A DNA stretch of 64,000 nucleotides from Clostridium sporogenes (GCF_001020205.1 NZ_CP011663.1:2666001-2730000); one strand, 5' to 3'; counted from the first letter of the stretch, positions 1 to 10,100 are shown. Made by a program: numbers and translations. Notes: generated by a model from the sequence alone, not told the origin.

Positions 1-248
1 ATCTCCTTTAATGCTAGTTCAACACCTTTTTCATATTCCCTATGAACATTTCTACCATTACATTCAGTAACACATCCATCTACTATTTCAGCAGAAGCCC
101 TTGGAATACTCATTCCTACTAACATTTCAGGACAAATTTCAATTATTTCTTTATCCTTTAGAAATTCTACAACTTTGGGATTTAAATTGTTTCCACCATT
201 ATATTTACAGTTACATCCTGTAATGCAGGCACTAACCAATACTTTCAT
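1..248 (-). CDS. DUF523 family protein (3' part outside the window)
   Basis: The N-terminal 82 residues are visible; the gene runs off the left edge. The protein begins MKVLVSACITGCNCKYNGG, the usual start of DUF523 (YbbK-like) proteins, and continues with an EICPEMLVGMSIPR segment in which a proline and cysteine follow a short beta strand, also typical of the family. Cysteines at the start (ACITGCNCKY) are conserved in the family. The function is not established; the proteins are small, cytosolic and common in Firmicutes. The ATG follows an AAAGGTGAT ribosome site. The family call is firm. Confidence 0.88.
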   Translation of the reverse strand, partial: MKVLVSACITGCNCKYNGGNNLNPKVVEFLKDKEIIEICPEMLVGMSIPRASAEIVDGCVTECNGRNVHREYEKGVELALKE

Positions 249-305
249 CTTTATCACCTTTCCGGATTACTAATCTAATTTTTCTGTATATTAATAATTG
301 AAATC

Positions 306-389
306 CTAAGCTATGACATCATAAAATGTACTTTGTAAGTTTCCTTTTCCTAATTTATCCATTTTAGCTTCTATTCCTTCTAAATTCAT
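306..389 (-). CDS. Small ORF, 27 aa, unknown
   Basis: A 27-residue reading frame starts MNLEGIEAKMDKLGKGNLQ and ends FYDVIA. It lies 57 bases upstream of the DUF523 gene on the same strand and has a weak GGTTGGGTGAAAG ribosome site. It may be a real peptide or a leftover of a larger gene. The rest of 249-585 shows no gene. Confidence 0.3.
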   Translation of the reverse strand: MNLEGIEAKMDKLGKGNLQSTFYDVIA

Positions 390-585
390 TTCTTTCACCC
401 AACCTCACCAATAAATTACTATTTATTTAATTGTTTACATCATTCATATATCACATTTTATGGATAATAGGAAGTTAATATATCTACATTATGAATCATC
501 TTTTCACCTATCAACTTTATATAGTATAATCTAAGAACACCCCACTAAAAACTGAAATGAAGTGAACAACTTTCGTTGCTTTTAT

Positions 586-1401
586 TTAGTCATTAATTTT
601 AATAGTGTCAATTATGTTTTCAAGTTCAACTTTATGTTTTGAATTCATATAAGCATATATATCGCTATGCCAACCTCGTAGTTTCAGGTCATGTATTAAG
701 TCAATACTTCTTTCTATCAACCATTCTTTTACTACGATTTCTTTATCATCTTCAAACTCAACTTTATTATCTGTGAAAGTTGTGTAATCAAGATCATTAA
801 TATTTACTTTAATTACAATTAAAAAACATTGACTATTTTTAATCCAGTCTCTTTCAATACTCTTATCAAAAGCTTCTGCTAAATTGCCAATTAACTCTGG
901 TCTTTCTCTGACCATTCCAGGATAATTCAATACATTATCCGAATAAATGAATGCATTTATTGGATAATGCATTATACTGAACAATTTTGTACAGCATAAA
1001 TCTACTTTACGGCTATTTTCCTTGGATCTATAATATACTCTACCTTTGTAATTTATACTCTCTTTTTCAAAATCAATTTCTATTTCTTTGCTTTTCAAAT
1101 ATCTTGCTAAGTAAGTATCTTTTTTTATTGCTTCTTGTGTATTTAATAATCCATATTTGTTTATACTTTTACAATTATCACCATTCGTAGTAACTTGAAT
1201 TGTTTTTAAATACAGATTTCTTATATCTAGTGAGTCTAAATTAATATTATACTGATGAATTAACTTGTCTAATAGACTGTCATAATCATATGCATTTCTG
1301 TGTACAAATAACTCAATATCCACAGCGTCAACTCCTGTAAATTGGGATAAAGAATTTACAGTAGCTCTATATGAGGTAAAATCAAACGTAAACTCTTTCA
1401 C
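586..1401 (-). CDS. Hypothetical protein, 271 aa
   Basis: I do not recognise this family with confidence. The GTG start is preceded by AAGGGGATG at 7 bases. The protein is soluble, with no signal peptide or membrane segment. Residues about 70-90 read TTNGDNCKSINKYGLLNTQ, a pattern (Thr/Asn near the start of a strand, then GLL) that resembles the N-terminal strand of some ADP-ribosyltransferase-fold proteins; this resemblance is weak and unproven. The gene is followed after about 150 bases by nothing else on its strand until the DUF523 region, and it is preceded by the arginase-fold gene. The setting is accessory DNA, so a defence or toxin role is possible but not shown. Confidence 0.6.
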   Translation of the reverse strand: MKEFTFDFTSYRATVNSLSQFTGVDAVDIELFVHRNAYDYDSLLDKLIHQYNINLDSLDIRNLYLKTIQVTTNGDNCKSINKYGLLNTQEAIKKDTYLARYLKSKEIEIDFEKESINYKGRVYYRSKENSRKVDLCCTKLFSIMHYPINAFIYSDNVLNYPGMVRERPELIGNLAEAFDKSIERDWIKNSQCFLIVIKVNINDLDYTTFTDNKVEFEDDKEIVVKEWLIERSIDLIHDLKLRGWHSDIYAYMNSKHKVELENIIDTIKIND

Positions 1402-1547
1402 TAAAAATCATCCCCTTTTGAATGTATATTATCACATACGTCGACTAACTATTTGATACATTTAGTAAACTCAGTCATTTATCTTCTCTACGATTTACTA
1501 CATCTATATAGCAAATTACAAACATTAATTTATATTTTAATATAAAG

Positions 1548-2333
1548 CTAATTGTTCAATATTTCTTCTATCAATTGTACTAAATTATTTTCAGCTTCAT
1601 CTATATTAAAACTATCATCAATTCTTAATTCGTTAAAATATTTTTTAGAACGTGCAATTGTAATAAATTCGCAATTCTTAATTAAACCATTAATTATATT
1701 ACGCCTTATAGGTTTTAATGATTCTCTAGTTTGAAAATAATCTAGATCCATATCTAAAATATATTTTCTATTAGATAAATTTAATTTAATATCTTTTAGA
1801 TATTCATCATCTAATCTATTATGACAACGATTCTTTTCTATTTCAGGACAAGTTTTATAACAATATTTAGTAGGATTTTCAAATGCTTCACAATATATTT
1901 TTTCATTTTTACAGTGTTCTCCACCATATTCCTCGTACTTGTCCATACAGTAAATCACATGGTATTCAGTAATTATTCCTAACTCCCAAGCTGCTAAAAT
2001 ATGTTCATCACAATCTAATAAGCGAGTGTTATCTAAAATTATATTAAAAGATTTATTATTTAATATTTCTTTTACTTTTTCTTCTCTAAACCGGTCACGT
2101 AATTGAAAAGTATCTACATAACTAGTCTTAAATGCTTTTTCATATGCATAGTCATTAAAACCAATAATTGTATCAGCATGATAATCTAAAGTAATCAAAT
2201 CGTATTTATAGTCGTTTTGTAAAGAATAATACGACCATATAGGTAATACATAATTATGGTCATCAACTATATAAACTCTTTTATTATTAATACAAAGAAT
2301 TCTCAAATTAGAAAATTGACCTTCTCTCAACAT
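1548..2333 (-). CDS. UPF0489 family protein (arginase/deacetylase fold, peptide-arginase-like)
   Basis: The 261-residue protein has the two metal-ligand motifs of UPF0489 proteins: LDYHAD near residue 50 and LDMDLDYF near residue 193. They match the DxHxD and DxD(x)xD motifs of arginases and histone deacetylases, so a dinuclear metal hydrolase is likely. Relatives include the peptide arginases that turn arginine into ornithine in ribosomal peptides, but most members are uncharacterised. Between the motifs lies an unusual cysteine-rich insert (residues about 130-170, with HC, YC, YCYKTC and RCH), perhaps a zinc site. The start has a good GGGAGG site. No RiPP cyclase or clear precursor is seen beside it. 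The fold call is fairly sure; the substrate is unknown. Confidence 0.8.
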   Translation of the reverse strand: MLREGQFSNLRILCINNKRVYIVDDHNYVLPIWSYYSLQNDYKYDLITLDYHADTIIGFNDYAYEKAFKTSYVDTFQLRDRFREEKVKEILNNKSFNIILDNTRLLDCDEHILAAWELGIITEYHVIYCMDKYEEYGGEHCKNEKIYCEAFENPTKYCYKTCPEIEKNRCHNRLDDEYLKDIKLNLSNRKYILDMDLDYFQTRESLKPIRRNIINGLIKNCEFITIARSKKYFNELRIDDSFNIDEAENNLVQLIEEILNN

Positions 2334-2350
2334 AGTTTATCCTCCCAATA

Positions 2351-2425
2351 TTAATATGAAAATTTCTTCTCTATGTCATTTTGATCTTTTAAAAATGATT
2401 TTATATTCAAATTCAATCTCTCCAT
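2351..2425 (-). CDS. Possible small ORF, 24 aa, just upstream of the UPF0489 gene
   Basis: A 24-residue frame starts MERLNLNIKSFLKDQ and stops 17 bases before the UPF0489 start codon. Its ribosome site is weak. It could be a leader or tail remnant. I see nothing else gene-like in 2426-2837, which is AT-rich and includes one copy of a dispersed short motif at 2624-2663. Confidence 0.2.
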   Translation of the reverse strand: MERLNLNIKSFLKDQNDIEKKFSY

Positions 2426-2837
2426 CACTACATTCAACTAATCATTCACACTTAAATAATAATTAATTTTTATTTCCACATGATTTGCATATATACAAGT
2501 AATCTTATTACGTCTATTACTAATCTCAACTTCTCGTTATAGAAATTAAAAGCTTGTACCTACTTATACATTTTATTCCATATAATCAACAGCACATTAT
2601 TAGCCTAATGGGTATATTCATGACTTGTCCAATTATATGGATAATAGAAAGCCTATACAATTCAAAATAGTTTTCAATTACCATATATATCATAACTATA
2701 ATGTAGCTCACCTCATTAGCAATAAATATGATTTTTAAAATATTTTAATGTACTAATATAATGCAAAATCTTTCTAAGTCACATAGGGAACTTTTAAAAA
2801 ATTTTACAATTATGCCGCTACACTTCAATTTTTAGTA

Positions 2838-5800
2838 TCATATGCTTTCCAGTCTTTTTTTCGTCATTTCTCCGTATGTAACAATCGTAGCCCCTACATC
2901 ATAAAATGCATTGCTAATAATCGCCTCACTGACAATAAAGATATCTTTAATACTCCAGCCATCGCCTTCTAATCCATACTGAATTTTTACATCTTCCAAG
3001 TGTTCATTAACCCATAAAGCACGCCTTCTATGTTTTGTAGCAAAACACTTCTTATCTCCTTTGTCAACAAACATTTTCTGATATTCTAAATCCATTTCAT
3101 AAGGACTCTTTGAAAAATTAAAATCTTTGACTTCTGATAAAACTATTAACTTTCTATTTGGAATAATATATAGAACATCTATATCTCCTAATGTATTCCC
3201 ATTTTCATCCGCTATATTCTTATGGTTGATTTTCTTCAAATTTTTATCAACGACAAAAGTACCTATTTCATTAATTTTGCTATATACTTGATTATTAAAA
3301 TCATCACCTCGTTTGTTGCTAACTTTACCAATTAAGGTAGTAAGTTTCTTTTTCCTTGTTTTTAATTTACCTTCATAAATTAAGTCTATGGTAAACTTTA
3401 GCATATGAAATAATTGTCTATTTCCCCATATAACTTCATTTTCTCTTATAATAACCGGACGCCTTGTAAAAGATAATTCTCTATTAAACCTCCATGGATA
3501 AACATCCTCTGGCCTATATGGTCGTCCTGGCTTTAAAAAATCATTTCGTTTAGTCAAGGAAATATACTGAATTATTTTTTCTACTTTATCACTATTTAAA
3601 CTTGTATTATTCTGAACAATCCAATATATTAATTCACTTCTATCCGCTTTTTTGACTTCACTATTATTATTATCACCATATGAAATCATACCGAAAATAC
3701 TATTGCAAAAATCATCAAATGAAAACTGATACTCATCCAAAAATGCAGCATTTAATTCTTCATCGATATTAGGGAACGCTTCATATGGCAACCTTTCTCT
3801 AAAGTCAGATGATGAATTATAATTAAGTTGATCTTCTCGTACTTTAATATTAATAGTCTCTAATTTAGTAAACTCTTCTTGCTTCATTCCTACTCTATCT
3901 GATTTCAATATTTCAACTGGTGTATTAAAAATTTTGTAATAAAATAAATCATTTTTGTACGCCCATTCGATAATTAAAGAACAAATAGCTAGTAATTTTT
4001 CATATTGCCATTCTCCTAATATCTTTGTCCCGTTCGGTGGACATGCAGCAATATATTCAGCCAAAAACTTTAATGCTCTTGATACTTTATTTAATTCATT
4101 AAAATCACCAAACATTTCTTCCCGTTTTTCTGGATAGCATGCTACATCATAAGCATACCTATTTTGAAAAAGTACCAAATTATACATTATCTTTTCTAAA
4201 TCATAGCATAGTAACTCCACTAAATATTTTGGATTTAAATTTTTTACTTGTTCTTGTAACAATCCATATAAGTAAGCAACCACATAATTTGATATTGTAG
4301 GCCGATCTTCATCTTTTACAATTCCATATGTCCATTTACCAGAAGCCAAAACTCTACTTCCTATATCATCTAACAATTCATTCTCATCTTCTGATTTTAC
4401 TTTATGGAAATTACTATCAACTAAGGGTTTCATACATGGATTATTTAGATAGTCAATAGAAAAAAATTTCTTTTTAAAATGATTTCTAAATATACTTTCT
4501 AACTGTTTTTTGTCTATATTCCCTTCTATAGTTAATTCACCTAATATATCAAGAATAGTCCCTATCATTTGTTGCTCATTACTATTATCTTTGTAATTTA
4601 ATAATCTAAATGCATTTGGAGTCCAAGTTAACAAAATATCATTCTCATTTTTATTAATGCTTATCATATCTATCCAATTATTTTTTTCTTCTACTGAATA
4701 ATAATACTCCTTTAACTTTCCAGATAACTTTATTTGCAATTTAATTATATCGAATACAAAATTATAATTTTCTATAATACCCCTACATTCTTCGATCCAA
4801 TATGATATAGCATCAACGATTGAAAAATATAAATTTAATTCTTCGTATTCTATTATTTCTCCCGAATATATCCATATATCAATATTTTTAAATTTTGCCA
4901 ACAACGAAGCTCTAGGTATACCCAAAGCTAACTCTGTATATATATTTCTTGTTTCGTCATTTAAAATAACTTCTGTAAAATAGCCTTCATTATATGATTC
5001 TACCAAATGTCTCTTTTCCTTTTTAGCAGCTCTAATTATATAATCTATTGAATCTCCAGGGGCAATATACAACGCATTATTCTTTGGATTAAAATCATCA
5101 TTCAAATAGAAAGAATAATCGCTATTAACATATATCTCAATACTATTTAATTCACTAAACAAATTAGGAACTCCACTTTGTAGTTTACTTTTAGATCTAA
5201 TATATCTTGGCAAAAATACTGAATTCGATCTTTCATTAATTGCAATACATCTCAAATCGTACGGATTTAATGCAATCGGTCTATAAAAACATTTTGTATT
5301 CATCCCAGCCATTATTCTTCTGCCAAACGAATTAATTATTATAATATGAAAAATATCTTCCTGCTTTATACCTTGCTCTGATAATTTTTCATAAAAATAA
5401 GATATTCTTTTATCTAAAAGTTCGCTAAAATGATCAACTGGATACATATCAAAAATCATATCTTCAGAGTAATCTTTTCCATCATCACACAAGCACGTAA
5501 TAATCATAATCTGGTTATTACATACATTAAGCAATACCTCTTTAAAATTGCTACATTCTACTAAATCAATTCCCAAATCTTTTTCTTTTATTTTTTTATG
5601 CCCCAATATACTCAATGATTTACGGCAATCTTTCCATACTGACACATTATATGCATTAATAAGTTCTTCCTTATATCCATACTTATCCGCCAACCAGATT
5701 ATTTTATGAAATACAAATGATGATAAAACTGATATATTAAGAACTATAGTTTTATCATCACCTACTTTAATAAATGGCTTTGTAAAAAATTTCTGTTGCT

Positions 5801-6539
5801 CCGCATTTAATGCAGTCTCTATATCTCCATCTCCAAAAGTAGAGTACAATTCTTCTATTAAGAAATCATCTTCAATCAAATTTTGAATATAATTATCATC
5901 AACAATTACAAGTTGCACCATATGTTTTAATTTACTATTATCAGGTATTATGATATTATTTGCTTCCAGTCTTTTTAATCCTTCCAAATTATACCCTAAT
6001 TCTGTTGCCGCAAAATTTGATATGTTTAGTACTAAACATATCAGTTTTGATGCTGATTTTAAAAAATCTACGTGGAAATTATTTTTTTGCAAGAATAAAA
6101 TATCAATCATCATCTGAAGACAATATCCTGGTAAATAATTTATTCCTGTAAAAATTGAATAATTATTATAAAACATTACATTTTCAACAAAAAGTGTTTC
6201 CGCTGGATCCAATGACATTTTTAAGTTCATTTTATCAAGTTGGTTAATTATTTTACGAAACTTACCACTACTTATTTTTATACTTGAATTGTACTCAGAT
6301 CGATTTAGTGTAAGAAGTGACTCAATAAGAGCATCAAACAAAATACTTTTATTCTGATTTTCAGGTATAAGGTTTAACGCTGACACTCGAGAAATAAAAT
6401 CAAATACATCATACCTTTTCACTTCATTTATAATAAATTGCATTTTTTTGTAATCACCTGGTTTATCATATAGCTTATTAAATGTATTATAAGAATCGCC
6501 TATATCTAATAATTCTTCAAATTCATCATAAGTATCCAT
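2838..6539 (-). CDS. Large protein (1233 aa) with C-terminal PD-(D/E)XK nuclease-like domain
   Basis: The last 180 residues carry a restriction-endonuclease-like core: GDIDVLYII (acidic residue on strand 2), then LIVLSEVKDF (E-x-K on strand 3), followed by helices with KHRRRALWVNEHL. This matches the D...ExK active site of the PD-(D/E)XK superfamily. The first 1000 residues are mostly helical, show no Walker or helicase motif that I can find, and are unrecognised. The start is followed by MDTYDEFEELLDIGDSYN and has a GAGGTGATG site. Very large proteins ending in such a nuclease are typical of antiphage systems, and the neighbours fit an accessory island. The nuclease domain is likely; the defence role is inference. 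Confidence 0.72.
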   Translation of the reverse strand: MDTYDEFEELLDIGDSYNTFNKLYDKPGDYKKMQFIINEVKRYDVFDFISRVSALNLIPENQNKSILFDALIESLLTLNRSEYNSSIKISSGKFRKIINQLDKMNLKMSLDPAETLFVENVMFYNNYSIFTGINYLPGYCLQMMIDILFLQKNNFHVDFLKSASKLICLVLNISNFAATELGYNLEGLKRLEANNIIIPDNSKLKHMVQLVIVDDNYIQNLIEDDFLIEELYSTFGDGDIETALNAEQQKFFTKPFIKVGDDKTIVLNISVLSSFVFHKIIWLADKYGYKEELINAYNVSVWKDCRKSLSILGHKKIKEKDLGIDLVECSNFKEVLLNVCNNQIMIITCLCDDGKDYSEDMIFDMYPVDHFSELLDKRISYFYEKLSEQGIKQEDIFHIIIINSFGRRIMAGMNTKCFYRPIALNPYDLRCIAINERSNSVFLPRYIRSKSKLQSGVPNLFSELNSIEIYVNSDYSFYLNDDFNPKNNALYIAPGDSIDYIIRAAKKEKRHLVESYNEGYFTEVILNDETRNIYTELALGIPRASLLAKFKNIDIWIYSGEIIEYEELNLYFSIVDAISYWIEECRGIIENYNFVFDIIKLQIKLSGKLKEYYYSVEEKNNWIDMISINKNENDILLTWTPNAFRLLNYKDNSNEQQMIGTILDILGELTIEGNIDKKQLESIFRNHFKKKFFSIDYLNNPCMKPLVDSNFHKVKSEDENELLDDIGSRVLASGKWTYGIVKDEDRPTISNYVVAYLYGLLQEQVKNLNPKYLVELLCYDLEKIMYNLVLFQNRYAYDVACYPEKREEMFGDFNELNKVSRALKFLAEYIAACPPNGTKILGEWQYEKLLAICSLIIEWAYKNDLFYYKIFNTPVEILKSDRVGMKQEEFTKLETINIKVREDQLNYNSSSDFRERLPYEAFPNIDEELNAAFLDEYQFSFDDFCNSIFGMISYGDNNNSEVKKADRSELIYWIVQNNTSLNSDKVEKIIQYISLTKRNDFLKPGRPYRPEDVYPWRFNRELSFTRRPVIIRENEVIWGNRQLFHMLKFTIDLIYEGKLKTRKKKLTTLIGKVSNKRGDDFNNQVYSKINEIGTFVVDKNLKKINHKNIADENGNTLGDIDVLYIIPNRKLIVLSEVKDFNFSKSPYEMDLEYQKMFVDKGDKKCFATKHRRRALWVNEHLEDVKIQYGLEGDGWSIKDIFIVSEAIISNAFYDVGATIVTYGEMTKKRLESI

Positions 6540-7008
6540 TCATACATCACCTCATTATTTAATCTTTCATTATTTAATGGAAATTTGGCATTTAGCTATT
6601 TAGTACAATGTAAACTGAAACGTTTATACTGTATATAACATTTTTACAATTAAAAATTACTAGTAATTTTAAAACTATAAAATACCCTTTTATTTATGAT
6701 ATAGTTCAGTGTGTCAATTTTTAAATTTATTTAATACTTATGTACTTTTCCCCCATAATATCAACTTCCCATTATAGACATAATGTATAACTTATAAATT
6801 ATAGCTATTTAAAATTATAATAACATTAACTCTTTATATAAATATACAGTATCTATATAATGTCGAACTTATATAAATATTGTATATTTATCCTTAATTA
6901 TGTAATTATTATATCATAGATTACTTTAATAACGTAGTATTTAAAATTCACCAAACACTAAAAATCCATATTTTAAACCTATAACCTAATCAATGCAAAC
7001 AAATATTT
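6540..7008. other. Intergenic stretch, no gene seen
   Basis: About 470 AT-rich bases without a convincing reading frame or RNA motif. It must hold the promoter of the 1233-aa gene, but no single -35/-10 pair stands out. Confidence 0.4.
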
Positions 7009-7251
7009 TTAAACCCATCCTAGTGCATAACACTGAAACCACATCCCATCTTTAACTCTTCGCTCCCTCAAAATAAAAACTGGTATATGCTCAATTAAAT
7101 ATATTGGGTTGCTCCACCCCAATCCCAGGAAGAAATGATATAGGGTCTTATACCTAGTCTCCCCTTTGTCGAAAGGAAGCTTTGTACAAGCTATTTGCAG
7201 CTTAGCAAGCCTTATGTATTCCTTTATGATCTTAAGCCGCACTCCTTCCAT
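7009..7251 (-). CDS. Hypothetical protein, 80 aa, possibly a fragment
   Basis: The frame encodes MEGVRLKIIKEYIRLAKLQ and ends with GMWFQCYALGWV. It is richer in GC than its surroundings and in Trp, Tyr and Phe. No strong ribosome site precedes the ATG. No family is recognised. It could be the remnant of a plasmid or phage gene. Confidence 0.35.
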   Translation of the reverse strand: MEGVRLKIIKEYIRLAKLQIACTKLPFDKGETRYKTLYHFFLGLGWSNPIYLIEHIPVFILRERRVKDGMWFQCYALGWV

Positions 7252-7289
7252 TCAAAAAAATAGCTAGTCCAAAGATATTATAAATAATA

Positions 7290-7356
7290 GGAGCGGGTTA
7301 AAACTTTCTACTATATAAAATAATATCTAAATATAGTAAAAATCTATTCCCGCTCC
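7290..7356 (-). terminator. Long hairpin after the RHH gene
   Basis: GGAGCGGG at 7290-7297 pairs with CCCGCTCC at 7349-7356, and an inner TACTATAT/ATATAGTA stem extends it. It sits just downstream of the small gene at 7368 on the minus strand. Confidence 0.55.
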
Positions 7357-7367
7357 TTTAGTTATTT

Positions 7368-7553
7368 TTAAACCCTTCCCTTTTTTATTACCTTTTGAAC
7401 TTTTTCTCTAAAAAACTCACTTACCTTTATCCCATTTTCATATACTATTTTTTCAAATTTTAGATAATCATCAAGATCTATATCAAAATGTACCTGTTTC
7501 ATTTCTTTTTTCTTTAATTTTGGTTTTACTCTAGGCAAATATATCAACTCCAT
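7368..7553 (-). CDS. Small ribbon-helix-helix-type DNA-binding protein
   Basis: A 61-residue basic protein. KKEMKQVHFDIDLDDYLKF forms a beta strand followed by helix 1, then GIKVSEFFREKVQKVIKKG gives helix 2, the layout of CopG/Arc repressors. The N-terminus is rich in Lys. Such proteins usually repress their own promoter or serve plasmids and toxin-antitoxin units; no partner gene is visible. The hairpin at 7290-7356 ends its transcript. Confidence 0.6.
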   Translation of the reverse strand: MELIYLPRVKPKLKKKEMKQVHFDIDLDDYLKFEKIVYENGIKVSEFFREKVQKVIKKGRV

Positions 7554-7628
7554 AAACTCATTTTATTAGCAATTATGTATAAATTACATTTTCTTATTCA
7601 AATTTTTTTACATTCAAATAGGAGCCTT

Positions 7629-7766
7629 TTAAGCTCCCATCCTTTTAATTTTATAATTCTGCCATACTGCTAAAAATTCTTGGAATTTAGTTTCACCAAA
7701 CATTTTTTTGTAAAGTCCATAACCTGTGATTTCAAATGCTTTTTTATATGAAATAATCCTTATATA
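7629..7766 (-). pseudogene. Fragment of a small gene without start codon
   Basis: Forty-five codons in frame (core KKAFEITGYGLYKKMFGETK, ending KIKRMGA) lie between stop codons with no ATG, GTG or TTG start. The composition is clearly coding-like, so it is probably the 3' end of a decayed gene. A small GGAGC/GCTCC hairpin (7621-7637) follows its stop. The rest of 7554-8042 shows no gene; an imperfect hairpin lies near 7811-7834. Confidence 0.4.
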
Positions 7767-8042
7767 TCAATATTATGGCAACTTTAAATATTAAATAAAA
7801 AATCTATAAAAGGAATAGAAAAAATTTTCTACTCCACATAAGTTATCATCTTTTATAGCTTGTCCGCCTTACCACCCTATTACTATAAAATAGTAGAGTA
7901 TTTCCTTCTCACTATTTCACATTTTCCCTTATTACTTAATCTTGTATAATGTAGTATTTTATTTACAGCACTTCAAAGTAATACTTCGTGAATAAAATAT
8001 TATATTATTCTAACCACTACAAAGAAAGGAAAACTTTTAGCT

Positions 8043-8396
8043 TTATTTATTATTTTCTTTAAACCTTTTAAGTTTGTTGCACCAAATATCTATTAATTCT
8101 CTAAGTTCTTTAGTTTCAATTTCACACCAATTTCCCATTCCATCATCTGCTAAACAGTCAATTACTTTAGTCTTATCCCTATGAATTAAGATACCACATA
8201 CATTTCCATTTAACTCTTCATAATCACTAAATCCATTTAGTACACTATCTAATGCTTGTATATAAGATTCAGAATCTATTTGTACATCTGACATTAAAAA
8301 TTGCGCTACTAATTGTATCTTCTCTTCTACAATAATTATTAAATCTCTATCTTCATCATCATAAATTAGCTCATCAAAACTATATTTATACTTCAA
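8043..8396 (-). CDS. Probable immunity protein for the EndoU toxin
   Basis: A 117-residue acidic soluble protein starts 13 bases after the stop of the toxin gene on the same strand. Its small size, acidity (DELIYDDEDRDLIIIVEE at the N-terminus) and position directly behind a polymorphic toxin are the standard marks of a cognate immunity protein. I do not recognise the family itself. The call rests on context. Confidence 0.6.
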   Translation of the reverse strand: MKYKYSFDELIYDDEDRDLIIIVEEKIQLVAQFLMSDVQIDSESYIQALDSVLNGFSDYEELNGNVCGILIHRDKTKVIDCLADDGMGNWCEIETKELRELIDIWCNKLKRFKENNK

Positions 8397-8409
8397 TTCA
8401 ATTCACTCC

Positions 8410-10095
8410 TTAGTATTTCGGGAATGCTGATATTATCTTTCCCTTATTGTCTATATACATTTCTATTTTTAAACCACTAACTGACTTTCCCCTAAAAGTA
8501 TTCTTAGTGCCTTTAACAAATTGTTTATTATTATAAGCTTCATTTATTGCATCAATAACCTCTTGTGGTGACCATTCTTCAGGGAAAAATGATGATTTTG
8601 CTTTTTTTATTACTCCATCTACTTGAACTTTTCCAGTATAAACACCCAAATCATTAGGCGAAGACTTTGTCCCTTCTATAATCTTCCCTTTAGAAGTTGG
8701 AAATTTTTCATAATGATAGCCAACAGCCATATTACTTCGATTTATTTCCCCTTCTAAAATATGATTTAAAGCACTGTTTCTAAAATTTTCAGTATTTTTT
8801 AAATCAGCTATTGACTTTACATGACTTATCTCTGATGATTTACCTTCAGCCCATTTAGTATACCTATCTTTACAAATCTTATCTACATCATCAAGTATGC
8901 TTGATTCTTTAATACGAATTCTTCCATATCCAGCAACTTCAACATCTAATACTCCATTTACTCTGGAATACACTTTAGTTACAATTTTATTCAATTCCTC
9001 TATAGATTTATTTCCTGCTTTATTTAATATATCTTTTATTGATTTTAATGCTTGAGTTGCTCCATGCTCTAATGATTTAATAGTAGCAGTTTCTGTTCCA
9101 GATATCAATCCTTTTACGCCCTTTGTGATTTTGTCTAAACCTTTTGTTCCAAGGAATGTTCCACCAAGATAGCCTACAGAATAACATATTCCTTTTTCAT
9201 CTATTGCATCAGATGCATCTTGTGCTAGTCCCTCTATTATTAGAGCTGGATCTTTTAAAATACTTGAAATAAGCCTGTTATCTGAATCCACCTTGTTTTT
9301 TATCCAATCTGGTGCTCCACCAAATGGTTCACAGAGCACTACAACAGCGCAGCTTCCTACATATTCAACAGCTCCAATTGCTAATTGAGCTAGTCCAACT
9401 ACTAGATCTGTTAATCCCTTTAATACTCCATCAATGATATTATTAAAGGATTTATCTAAAAATCCAAAAAAGTCTCCTACCCAATCTCCAAAGCCTGTAC
9501 ATTTCCAATACATATTCCATGCTCTATCTCTAAAAACATCATCTGTATTTTCAAAGGGTATAACCTTACTATTATGTATAGCATATATTTCTTGAATCTT
9601 TTGATTTAGAATATTTACGTACTTTTCTACTATGTGGTTGATTGATTCTATTTGCCTTCCATTATGTTCTTCTCTTTCAATAACATCTTTATCTGAACTC
9701 CAGCTGCCAGAATAATTATATCCCCACCTCATCTGTTCATCAGTTATTTGATTTATAATGCCTTCCATAGATTTTATATTCCACCAAACATCATTACGAT
9801 CTACTCTTACAAGCCTTCCTCTATCAATGGCTTGTGCATATCTACTCATTTCATTTATATAATCACTTAATATTTTTCTTAAATCTCTTAACTCTTCTTT
9901 ACATATATCAATATTTTTTGTTAGTACTTCATAATTATCCAATAAAGCATTTATTGATTCACCTGTACTATTATTTATTTCTTGTTGAATATACTTTAAT
10001 GAGTCTTCCATATTCTCAAGAGCATTCTCATATTTAGAAATGTTATAAATAATCTCTTCTATCTTTCCATAATTAATTTTTATATCTCTTTTCAT
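8410..10095 (-). CDS. Polymorphic toxin with C-terminal EndoU-type nuclease domain, likely type VII secreted
   Basis: The 561-residue protein has three parts. Residues 1-105 form a helical hairpin like WXG100/LXG leaders. Residues about 190-330 are a glycine- and alanine-rich pre-toxin region (DGVLKGLTDLVVGLAQLAIG, then YSVGYLGGTFLG). The last 118 residues resemble bacterial EndoU nucleases: NHILEG (His445), GYHYE (His461), SSFFPEEW and a terminal strand with MYIDNKGKIISAF. EndoU domains cleave RNA, often tRNA, in rival cells. No signal peptide is present, which fits type VIIb secretion. A small upstream ORF and a downstream immunity gene complete the unit. No ESX machinery gene lies in the window. 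Confidence 0.78.
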   Translation of the reverse strand: MKRDIKINYGKIEEIIYNISKYENALENMEDSLKYIQQEINNSTGESINALLDNYEVLTKNIDICKEELRDLRKILSDYINEMSRYAQAIDRGRLVRVDRNDVWWNIKSMEGIINQITDEQMRWGYNYSGSWSSDKDVIEREEHNGRQIESINHIVEKYVNILNQKIQEIYAIHNSKVIPFENTDDVFRDRAWNMYWKCTGFGDWVGDFFGFLDKSFNNIIDGVLKGLTDLVVGLAQLAIGAVEYVGSCAVVVLCEPFGGAPDWIKNKVDSDNRLISSILKDPALIIEGLAQDASDAIDEKGICYSVGYLGGTFLGTKGLDKITKGVKGLISGTETATIKSLEHGATQALKSIKDILNKAGNKSIEELNKIVTKVYSRVNGVLDVEVAGYGRIRIKESSILDDVDKICKDRYTKWAEGKSSEISHVKSIADLKNTENFRNSALNHILEGEINRSNMAVGYHYEKFPTSKGKIIEGTKSSPNDLGVYTGKVQVDGVIKKAKSSFFPEEWSPQEVIDAINEAYNNKQFVKGTKNTFRGKSVSGLKIEMYIDNKGKIISAFPKY

Positions 10096-10100
10096 AATAT

